Source: Cyclostephanos tholiformis
Taxonomy: Eukaryota > Bacillariophyta > Thalassiosirophyceae > Thalassiosirales > Thalassiosiraceae
Direction of reading: 5' to 3'
Assembly: GCA_036939975.1 (NCBI GenBank)
Contig: JALLPB010000142.1
Span: forward strand, 1 to 21,947
Length of the DNA stretch: 21,947 bases
A program made the position numbers and the translations under genes. Below are positions 10,503 to 19,079 of the stretch, one piece after another. Each line of letters opens with the position of its first letter. The first letter of the stretch is position 1. The notes beneath the pieces were generated by a model that saw only the letters and a program-made list of their open reading frames with translations, had not been told where the DNA came from and searched no databases.

Positions 10503-11371
10503 TGTTGTGGTTTTCGTCGTGGTCGTCTCCGCCGGGGTTGGCAAGACGTCTGGATCAAAGTCCACGACAAAGGTGAACACGGGAGGCGGGCGACGTTGTC
10601 GTCCCCTGACCGCGCGGCAATTCCCCACCCTATCTCTCTCACCCCCCTTTTTTCCCTCGCCTCTCCTCTTCGCGCGTAGGTGAACGAACCGATATGGCCG
10701 AAATCGCCCTCCTCGAGGTTACAGCCGCCGTTACGGAGACGGTGTGTCGTTAGACGCCCGATGCGAATGAAAAGCCTCAAGGAGACGGATTGCTCCCGAG
10801 GCCCCTACGTCCTGTTCACGATATAGGCACAGTTTGGGCGCTGAGTGGGAGGAGGCATGGGCGGCATTGTGTTTTGTACCATACACCTTAGAGAAGAGAG
10901 AGATACAATGTCCCATAGTGTCCAGCTCCTTTTTGTTGAACTGATACGTACAACAAGACCTTGTACCTTGAAAAATGGAGCTAGACACTAAGGTATTATG
11001 GTGTGTTATGAATAAAACCTCATCGTAGAGAAATATTATTATTACGATGGTAGTACTTTTATCCCGTCATTGAATCATTGATATAGTTACGTCCCTCTTT
11101 CCACAAAAAAGATTTCCAAGCCAAATTTTCCACCTCCTCGCATTATCACTCCCTTAGTTCCCATGATATAAGCGCACCATTATTATAGTTAATTTCCCGG
11201 CGTATCCACTCAACCGATTTGTTTGTCCCCACCCCATCCCCCCCTCCCTCCCTTTTCGTAAATGCAATTCCATGTCCAACGCTACTTCTTTCGACATCCA
11301 TAATTTGTCACCCGCGCTCGAATTTATGTCCTCAACCTGTTCACCTCTAGGCGCTAAAATTATACAACGCG
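10503..11371. other. Intergenic spacer upstream of the low-complexity gene
   Basis: Both flanking genes are on the - strand, so this holds the promoter and 5' UTR of the low-complexity gene on the left and the 3' UTR of the EPTP-repeat gene on the right. Its left 200 nt is GC-rich and may include more coding sequence of the left gene. From about 10870 it becomes AT-rich and contains a nested inverted repeat (10878-11002) and a small hairpin, CATCGTA...TACGATG (11021-11049). No tRNA, rRNA or convincing conserved ORF was seen. Confidence 0.5.
10878..11002. repeat. Nested imperfect inverted repeat (hairpin or MITE-like)
   Basis: The inner arms are 10916-10934 (TAGTGTCCAGCTCCTTTTT) and 10971-10990, which are reverse complements apart from one substitution and one indel. 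The outer arms are 10878-10891 (ACCATACACCTTAG) and 10988-11002, similar with one substitution and one extra base. The 36-nt loop holds a further short palindrome, GTACAA...TTGTAC. It could be a miniature foldback element, a structured RNA or a regulatory cruciform. No flanking target-site duplication was obvious. Confidence 0.6.
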
Positions 11372-12220
11372 TTAAGTCCCACCGCCATCGGGATATGGAA
11401 GGAGCAGACCCGACGACCCTCCCTCGGTCGCCTTCCTCCTCGTACGCGTCCTTTTCTCGACCTCGTCGTTGTAAGCTTTGATGATACCGTCGACCTTGCT
11501 CTTCACACCCACGATTGTGTCCGTGACGTTGTAAGTGTCGATTATCTCGTCTACCATGCTCTTTACCCCCACGATCGTGCCGGTGACAATACCCCTCGCC
11601 ACCGTCGGCGAGATCGTGGGACTCGTCGTCGTGGGTTCCGACGTCGTCGGTTCCGGGGTCGGTTCCGGGGTTGGTTCGGAGGTTGGTTCCGGGGTCGGTT
11701 CCGGGGTCGGTTCCGGGGTCGGTTCCGGGGTCGGTTCTGGCGTGGGACTCGCGCTCGGCGGGGAGGTCGTCGGCGAATGCGTGGGCGAGGACGTCGGGGA
11801 CTTCGTCCGTCGTAATACGAAGTCAACGAACCTTTCCAACGCGGGTTCTTCGGCGGGGGCGATGGGAGGGGGCGGGGGCGACGACGACGGCGAGTTTCCT
11901 CCCCCGCGCAGGGGCGGCGACGACGACGAATTCGAAGACGACGAATTCGACGACGATGCAGTTCGAAAGGACAGGATGAGGTAAAGTAGGGCGGCTGCCA
12001 AAACCCCCGACGACGCGTAAATCCTCATTTTTCTAATCCGTTGTTCCCGATACTTTTTCTGCTTGGCATCGTGATAACTCGACACGAATAATCCACCGGC
12101 GCCATCGATCCCCCCCCCCATCAGGGGAGAGCCCAGTCGAGACGGGGCCGATGGGGGTATTCTGCTTCCCCGTTGGGTGGTGGTGAAGGGCTTTTCCAGG
12201 CCCGAAAATCTCGACGACAT
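11372..12220 (-). CDS. Single-pass membrane protein with EPTP (Pro/Thr-rich) repeats
   Basis: This is 282 aa starting at an ATG in good context (GCACCATGTCG). Residues 1 to about 66 are Ser/Gly/Pro-rich and end in a strongly basic stretch (KQKKYREQRIRKMR). A hydrophobic helix follows (ASSGVLAAALLYLILSF, about 69-85), then a Ser/Asn/Pro-rich stretch, a PTSSPT-type region and an (EPTP) repeat. The basic side before the helix suggests the N-terminus is cytosolic and the repeat region faces the lumen or outside (type II). The C-terminal part has two tandem 20-residue copies built on TIVGVKSxVDxIIxxYN. Pro/Thr repeats of this type are common in diatom secreted and cell-surface proteins and are often O-glycosylated; that is family-level knowledge, and no specific function is claimed. 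The gene is head to head with the chromatin remodeller. Confidence 0.75.
   Translation of the reverse strand: MSSRFSGLEKPFTTTQRGSRIPPSAPSRLGSPLMGGGIDGAGGLFVSSYHDAKQKKYREQRIRKMRIYASSGVLAAALLYLILSFRTASSSNSSSSNSSSSPPLRGGGNSPSSSPPPPPIAPAEEPALERFVDFVLRRTKSPTSSPTHSPTTSPPSASPTPEPTPEPTPEPTPEPTPEPTSEPTPEPTPEPTTSEPTTTSPTISPTVARGIVTGTIVGVKSMVDEIIDTYNVTDTIVGVKSKVDGIIKAYNDEVEKRTRTRRKATEGGSSGLLLPYPDGGGT
11467..11586 (-). repeat. Tandem 60-bp duplication inside the EPTP-repeat gene
   Basis: Copies at 11467-11526 and 11527-11586 both begin CGTTGTAAG on the + strand and align over their full length with scattered substitutions. They encode two 20-residue units, TIVGVKSMVDEIIDTYN and TIVGVKSKVDGIIKAYN. The multiple-of-three period keeps the frame. 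Confidence 0.85.
11649..11744 (-). repeat. 12-bp minisatellite coding EPTP repeats
   Basis: Eight tandem 12-bp units with consensus GGTTCCGGGGTC on the + strand, encoding Glu-Pro-Thr-Pro on the - strand. Five units match the consensus exactly; the others vary (for example GGTTCGGAGGTT). The array is in frame, so copy-number changes would lengthen or shorten the protein without breaking it. Confidence 0.9.
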
Positions 12221-12521
12221 GGTGCTAAGTTTTATATTAATTCAATCGGTCTACAACGCCTAAACGCAAACTACCGTTATTCTCTTAAGAGCCCACTCCA
12301 CGGACGGTAATTGATGCAGATAAATGTTGTGTTGATACGCATTCGATGTGGATCTGTCGCAGCTGATTAAAAAATAATGATCGAAATCTTGGCGGGCCAG
12401 CGGGCCTCGCTTGGATCTTTTTTTCCCCCCTCCCCCTTTTCGCCACCCCCCCTTTTTGGCCCCCAATCCATGAAAGTCCCTGGTAGGCGGATGCAGACTG
12501 AAACAAGTATCAACCCTCGCC
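12221..12521. promoter_or_regulatory. Head-to-head intergenic (bidirectional promoter) region
   Basis: This 301-nt region separates the start codons of the EPTP-repeat gene (-) and the SWR1-type gene (+) and must carry both promoters. It holds a pyrimidine tract of T and C runs (about 12417-12460), a CCAAT pentamer at 12463-12467 about 55 nt before the remodeller ATG, and an A/T-rich patch reading TATAAAA toward the - strand gene, 10-15 nt before its ATG. An upstream ATG at 12470 is out of frame with the main start. The element calls are tentative. Confidence 0.5.
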
Positions 12522-15500
12522 ATGGCCACATCGTCGTCGGTCGTCCCCTTGTTGGGAAGGAATCGATCCGCCACCGCCACCGACACCGCCACCGACACCG
12601 CCACCGCAATCAACGATGGAGGATATGACTCGTCCAAACGCGCCCTACTATTTCGAAAGGCGGAAGTGCAGGCCCGCCTGCGCGAATTGGAATCGGGGGG
12701 AGGGGGGGACGAGGTCCCGCCCGTCGACGACGACGACGACGACGTCGCGTCGGTGACGACGATGAAGGCACTGATATCCGCGCTTCCCGATGCGACGAGG
12801 CCGGTACTGCCACTAACGATCTCGACGACGACGGGGGGGGAGATGACGTTGACCGCCGCCTCCGCCGTCACGATGACGACGGCGACGGACGCGCCATCCG
12901 CTTCCACCTCCCTCCCACGAGTCGACGTCCATTGGGATTACGCCCTCAAGGAGATGGCGTGGCTATCCGCCGACTTTCGCTCCGAGCGCAAGCGTCAAAT
13001 CGCCCAGGCAAGGCGATTGTCGAATGCTATACTGCAGCATCACGCCACCCTATCCGCGCGTCGCATGAGGGAGCGAGCTGCATTCGAGGCGAAGGTCCGT
13101 CGTCTCGCCGGGAGGATGGCACGAATGGTTAGGGATGGGTATTGGAAGAAGATGGAACGGGTCGTAGAGTACAAGCAGAGGCTCGAGGGGGAGGAGAGAC
13201 GGCGGAAGGAGATGGATGGCAGGTTGGTCTTTTTGGTGAGGCAGACGGAGAGGTACGGCGAGAGCCTGCGCAACGATGAACGCGACGAAGGTCGCGGCAT
13301 AGGCGACGGGGGGAGGAAAATCACCATCGAGGAGGCGCTGTCGAGCGGGACGGGATCTAGAGCCCGATGCAGGTCCATGTCGGGATCGAGTCGGGTCGAC
13401 TACACCCGAATGGACAGGGATGTGGCATACGACGACGAATCCACGTCGTTTTTTTACTACGGGAAGGGAGACGGGGGCAACGATCAACAACGACGGCGGG
13501 GGCTTGGCATAGACGCCGCCAATAACAACAAATTTGTGGCCGTGGAGGATAGTGACGACGATGGGAGTTACGCGCTCCCCGAAGAGGACGAGATGGCGAT
13601 TGAGGCCCAAATCGAGGAAATGGAATACTCTGCGCTACTGCTCGAGTTCGAGGAAGAATACAAACGAGAAGACATCGACGCGGAGGTACGTATGTTGCTG
13701 GAAGAGCGGGACGTGGACGTGGAGGATTTGATATTAAGGTTGATCGAGGAGGGACGGGAGGATGAAGCGGAGGAAGGGGGGGAGGGAGGAGGAGGAGCGG
13801 CGTCGTCGACGAGGGCGGAGGATGTGGGAAAGGATGAAGAAGTAGCTGGAATAATCCACGACGCGATGGACTTGGACGAGGAATGCGATGATGATAGCGG
13901 TGCCAATGAAATCGAGAGGAAAAAATCCGTCCGCTTTGTCCCCATAGACGATGAAATGACTCCCGTGCCCGCCAAGGGGGAATATGCGTTCCATGGCGAC
14001 GATGAAGCTGACGACAAAGACATTGATGACGAGGAGGATGAGACCGGAGAACTTTCGGATGCCGTCGGCTGCCAAGCTAAGAGTGTCATCGGACTGCTCG
14101 ATGATGATGATCACGAGGAAAAGGACGAATTCCATCTCGAGAGGGATGAGCTGGACGACGAGACGACCATCGAGGTAGAAGAGAGGTTGGGTCGCGATAT
14201 GTCATATCATGACGAGATTGAATTGCTGAAACGAGAGGGCGAGATGTCGGTCGAAGAGTTGAGGGCGATGTATGCCAACATGAACAAACAGTCAAACGAT
14301 GACGAAATATCCGAAGTTGAATATGATGAACTTACGGAGTGTACGGAAACCTTGGTTGACGAATCATCCAAGAGAAAACATTCATTGATTGAAGAATCCA
14401 CTGTACACGATGGGGCACATTCCAAAAAATCAAAGATGGAGGGCGACGAGGGTATTTCAGCACTCGCATCTTTGGCGGCTTCTGATACAAAGGCGAGAGA
14501 GACTATGTTGACCAGGCCATTTTTACTTGCGAGCTGGGTGAAATTGCGTGCATATCAACATGTTGGACTAAATTGGCTAGTTTCCATACAGACGCGACGG
14601 CTCAACGGTATTCTTGCTGATGAAATGGGTCTCGGTAAGACTCTACAGACTATATCCATGCTGGCTTATCTCGCTTCTTATAAGGGTTTGTGGGGGCCAC
14701 ATTTGATCATCGTCCCGACATCATGCCTCGTCAATTGGGAGGTGGAATTTAAACGCTTTTGCCCAGGTTTGAAAGTTATGTGCTACTATGGAAATGCAAA
14801 GAAAAGGAAGGAGCTGAGGACAGGTTGGACGAAGCCCAATATCCATCACGTCGTTATCACATCATACCAGCTTGCGGTCCAAGATGCATTTGCATTCAAA
14901 AGGAAGAAGTGGTACTACTTGATACTCGATGAGGCTCATAATATCAAGAATTTTGAGTCTCAGCGCTGGCAAACCTTAATAAGCTTCAATACCCAGCGCA
15001 GACTTTTGCTGACTGGTACTCCACTGCAGAACAATTTGATGGAGCTTTGGAGTCTCCTTCACTTTCTAATGCCGCATGTATTTACTGACAGGAAACAGTT
15101 CTCGTATTGGTTCTCAAATCCTATGGACAATATCATAGAAGGAAATGCGAAGCGCAATGATGACTTGATCAAGCGACTGCACGGGATCATACGCCCCTTT
15201 CTTCTGCGTAGGCTGAAAAAAGACGTGGAAAAGCAGCTCCCTGGAAAGTATGAGCATATTATCAAGTGTCAACTTTCTCGTCGTCAAATGTTCTTATACG
15301 AGGAATTCATGGCGCGTTCATCTACGCGTAAGGCTGTGAGTGGGGGCAATTTCATGGGGATGATGAACGTCTTGATGCAGCTACGAAAAGTATGCAACCA
15401 TCCAGACTTGTTTGAACCTCGATCTGTTACAACACCATTTGTTATGGAGCGTTTAACTTTGTCCACAGCCTCATGTGTAGTGCGTGCAATCGAACCAACA

Positions 15501-18500
15501 TCTGCTTTGGATGAACTGAGCTCGTTTCTTAGGTTGCCGTTGTGGACAATGGGGCAAGGCTCACCATCATTTCAGAAATCTATATCAGTGGACCAGATAG
15601 TTGCCGGGCAGCTATTCGAGTACATGACCCCAGAGTCAATTATAGTTGAAAACGTGACAAACGATGATCTTACGGAGCCTATGCCTCCTCCTGAAATGGC
15701 AGTCGGCATTTCATCTTTCCTCTATGGTATACGCGCAACCGAGAAGCACGAACGCGTGTCTCGTGCGAAATTTGTTAGTGGCATTAACAAACGTCGTTGT
15801 GAGACACTGGTCTTTCCCTATTCTGATCGACTGCGCCGAGCGGTCTCTGTTGTTTCTGACTTGTGTTATCTGCCTTTGAAGGATGATCTTAATGTTTCTC
15901 AAATAGCAGCGACTCCCATGGAGCTCCTTGCGATGCGAAAAAGCCAAGAAGACAGAGCCAATGACTTGGATGAAATAGTTGACAAATTTGTATTTTGTGT
16001 TCCAAAAGCAGGAACTCTAAAGCCAATGCACGTATCGCCTAAGAGAGACTCAACCTCTTTGATTTCAGAGAAAACATTAGCAGCGAAGACATCAACGGCC
16101 GTTGAGAATTATTTTGCACCTTTCGCTAAGGCCATGTCAAGACTTACAATGTGCTTTCCTGACAAGAAACTAGTACAATTTGATGCTGGGAAACTGCAAA
16201 CATTAGCCACACTGCTGCGTGAACTGAAGCATGGGGGGCACCGTGTGTTGATATTTACCCAGATGAGCAAAATGTTAGATTTGTTAGAATCATTTCTTAA
16301 CCTCAACGGTCACACCTATTTGCGCCTTGATGGGGCAACAGATGTAGATAAGCGCCAACGATTGATGGATCGATTCAATAACGACTCCAAAATATTCTGT
16401 TTTATCTTGAGTACAAGAAGTGGAGGTTTGGGAATCAACCTGACAGGTGCCGACAGCGTTGTATTTTATGACAGCGATTGGAATCCAGCGATGGATGCAC
16501 AAGCGCAAGATCGGTACGTTCAGAATAAAGTCCAATCAACTTTGTTCCTACTGCCAATCTCACGTCTCTAGCTAAATTTACTTCTCACACAAGAGCTCAT
16601 CGAATTGGTCAGACGCGGGAAGTACACATATACCGCATGGTTACTGAATATTCTATTGAGGAAAATATTCTTACCAAGGCCAAGCAAAAACGTAATCTCG
16701 ACCTTTTGGTCATGGATGAAGGAAAGTTCCATGCTACCGCACCTGACGAATCATCCACTGGTGATGTTGGAGCAGAGGGTGACGCCTTTACAAAAGACAA
16801 ATTACAACGCATTCTTGGAATTCATGCAGAAAACGACGACTTACCCATTTCTAGCGTAGATGACACGATGAGCAACGACCAGCTTGAATCTGCTATGGCT
16901 GCGCTTGAGGATGAGGATGATGTAGTTGCTATGCGCAATACAAGACAGGAAGCTATTGAAGCTTTGAAGGAATTTGACGAATCAATCCAGTATAAACAAG
17001 ATGAGATTGCACTCGTTGAATCTAATGGTAAAGAAGAAAAAGATGAGGTGGTAAAACTAAAGAATAAGATATTGCCGAATTCCTCATCAGCAGAAAGTGA
17101 CAACCATAAGTTGAAACATGATGATCCATCAGATGATGAAAAAGAAATGGAGAAAGAGTTCGCACAGTGGCAACGAAAAGTGGGCATGGATGCCAATACA
17201 ATATACGAATCGTTGACTCCACTTGAGCGTTATGGCTTGCACGTTAAAGAGCAAATCGACCCGTACTACTCCAAGTATTTCTGGGCAGAACAACAACGTT
17301 TGCAGACTACCAATACGAACAACGAATGGAACATAGAAGAAATCGAGCAAAAGAAAGTCAAAGAAGAACAACAGGCATTTGAAGATGGAGATTTGCTGGC
17401 TACTTTCCCAGAGGCAGAGTCACTTCCTCGTCAAAGGCAGCTTTACATCAGAGAGAAGGCAAGGCTCCGGTCAGATACAATGAGGAGAAAACTTACTGGT
17501 CAAAACTGGAATGCCCGACTTGACGACCGCAGCGGTAATGTATTCTGGTATAACGCTGACACAGGCGAAGTATTAGGTGATAAACCCCAAGTGCTGAGGA
17601 TGTTGGAAGCTGAAGAAGTTGCAAGAACAGAAGGGTGGTCAGCGTTACCTCATAAGCCTCTTGTGCATATCATGGATTTCTTGATTCCTTATCCAGAGCG
17701 TATCAAGTGCACAGCCACTTGCCGTAGATGGAAGGCTGCAGCTACCGATGCATCGTTTGTCCTCCATGTTTGGCCCGTGGAGCTTGGCGCTCTTGTAATG
17801 GATGTGAACAAACTCGGAAAGAATCATTTTCGAACGATAGCGGATGCGAACAGAGCAGCTCTGCCAGGCGACTCAATTGGTAAGTTGTTCTTTGTTCTTC
17901 CGTGAACTCTGCAGTTTCACCCTATATAAAAGCTAACGTCACTTTTGCGCTAAGAATTGGGCGATGGGCATTATTTTATTAACGAACCAGGTCTTGTCGT
18001 CAACAAACCGATAAAATTTGTCGGCGATGAAAACGAACCAGCGCATGTAGTTCTGGAAATGAGTGGCGAAATGTTATGGGAATCATCCGGTGGGTGGATG
18101 GAGGGAATAACGATTCGACGTCCCAGAATATCCATGGGAATGACTCACAATACGGAAATCTTGAGAATCGAAGCTGGCGCACGTTTGGACATGTTCAATT
18201 GTGTCTTTGATAATAGAGGTAGCATAGGGAATTGTGTGTCTGTCATGAGTGATGGCGCTGGGGGACGGTGGGAGAAAGCCACTATCAACGGCGGATCAAG
18301 AGATTATAGCGGGCTTCTCATAGAAAAGAATGCCAAAGTTGAATTAATAGATGTGAGTATCTGCAAAGCTGAACACATTTCGGTCTGCAATGCACGCGCG
18401 ACTCAATATTCTCATTTATTTTATCACACAGTGTTGCATATGCGAAAACGATGGTGTTGGAATAACCCATGGGAAAGGCGCGATAGTTACGATGATTGAC

Positions 18501-18605
18501 TGCACAGTAGAAAGAAATGGGTTGGCTCTAAGTACAAAGAAGAATATAGTGGTGTCACTTGTGGAGCCAGATTATACCGATGATCGTCTTGTTCGGTTGT
18601 TGTGA
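12522..18605 (+). CDS. SWR1: SWR1/SRCAP/PIE1-type Snf2 chromatin-remodelling ATPase with C-terminal F-box and beta-helix
   Basis: Four exons are proposed: 12522-16513, 16594-17879, 17955-18352 and 18432-18605, giving about 1949 aa. The start ATG has a strong context (CGCCATGGCC). Order: disordered N-terminus; HSA domain (about 134-260, HWDYALKEMAWLSADF) that in this family binds actin and Arps; long acidic region (about 330-640); Snf2 ATPase with motif I DEMGLGKT (700-707), DEAH (803-806), LTGTPLQNN, and SWR1-like RKVCNHPDLFEPR; an insertion of about 255 residues that splits the two ATPase lobes, a hallmark of the INO80/SWR1 class; then the helicase C lobe and RAHRIGQ (1331-1337). A later LTPLERYGLHVKEQ resembles a conserved segment of SRCAP/PIE1. 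SWR1 complexes exchange H2A for H2A.Z in the nucleus. No SANT domain is seen. After residue 1630 come a WW-like segment, an F-box (about 1680-1728) and a right-handed beta-helix (about 1765-1935), not expected in SWR1. Confidence 0.9.
12572..12606 (+). repeat. 12-bp tandem repeat near the SWR1 N-terminus
   Basis: Nearly three copies of CACCGCCACCGA, coding a short TATDTATDTATA stretch. It lies in the disordered N-terminal tail, and the period preserves the frame. Confidence 0.85.
16514..16593 (+). other. Intron 1 of SWR1-type gene
   Basis: The donor is GATCG|GTACGT and the acceptor CTCACACAAG|AGCTC, 80 nt, phase 2. Splicing creates AQDRAHRIGQTREVHIYR, the invariant helicase motif VI, which makes this join essentially certain. 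Confidence 0.95.
17880..17954 (+). other. Intron 2 of SWR1-type gene
   Basis: The donor is CAATTG|GTAAGT and the acceptor TTTGCGCTAAG|AATTGG, 75 nt, phase 1. It joins ALPGDSI-E-LGDGHYFINEPG, a typical opening of a beta-helix repeat region. It lies between the F-box and most of the helix. Confidence 0.9.
18353..18431 (+). other. Intron 3 of SWR1-type gene
   Basis: The donor is ATAGAT|GTGAGT and the acceptor TTTATCACACAG|TGTTGC, 79 nt, phase 0. It joins LLIEKNAKVELID to CCICENDGVGI, keeping the beta-helix rung pattern. Reading through would end at 18499 with an unrelated tail. Confidence 0.88.
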
Positions 18606-19079
18606 GGCGGATGATGGCGCCAATTGATGATCGAAACATAAGCACGTCCGTTTCGTTCGGTTAGTAAAATCTAAGGGAATTTTTCTGACCTTGCTATCCT
18701 CTTTTCCCTCCTCCAATTTTTTGGGTGACATCCCAACGGAATCAAACTTCAACGCAACCTCTGGCAGACTTCTGGGGAAAAAATGTGCACAAAAGAATGT
18801 ATTTAAGTCAAACATACATATAAACTCTGTTATCTGAGTGTTTTTCTCGGACAAATTGGGAAGGTCTCTTACATTTTTGGTCGGAATTCTCTGTCCTTTG
18901 CAAAATCGGTTTATAATGCGAGATGATCATTGAACTGATCCTTTAAACTCTGGTAGCATCCACAGGCTGACCACATTGGCGACATTCCCTGTTTGAATGA
19001 AATTCCGATTTTTCAGGAATATTTAAGGCTTGGATATGCGCATCTGCCGCATGAAATTACGAAAGCACACCCATTTTCA
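18606..19079. other. Convergent 3' intergenic spacer
   Basis: This 474-nt stretch lies between the stop codons of the SWR1-type gene (+) and the TBC gene (-). It is AT-rich, with no supported ORF, RNA gene, repeat or canonical AATAAA signal on either strand. It must contain both 3' UTRs. Confidence 0.6.

Noticed and set aside
10731..10988. 85-codon - strand frame in the spacer
   Set aside because: It runs through the inverted repeat and shows no protein family. It was considered as an upstream exon of the low-complexity gene, but no convincing donor/acceptor pair connects them.
11535..11984. Open + strand frame of about 150 codons with GVGSGVGS repeats
   Set aside because: It is the exact antisense of the EPTP-repeat gene. 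The 12-bp array keeps every frame open and creates an artificial Gly/Val/Ser repeat.
12260..12907. 215-codon - strand frame across the SWR1 start
   Set aside because: It is antisense to the well-supported N-terminus and promoter, is low in complexity, and shows no domain.
13568..14135. Open Ser-rich frames on the - strand
   Set aside because: They mirror the acidic Asp/Glu-rich part of the SWR1-type protein. Reverse complements of GAC/GAT/GAG/GAA codons give Val, Ile, Leu and Phe or, frame-shifted, Ser. No family resemblance.
15420..16190. About 255-residue insertion between the two ATPase lobes, considered as a novel domain
   Set aside because: A large insertion at this place is the defining feature of INO80/SWR1-class remodellers, so it supports the family call and is not a novelty.
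17921..17931. TATATAAAA sequence resembling a TATA box
   Set aside because: It lies inside a well-supported 75-nt intron of the SWR1-type gene, and no new start follows.
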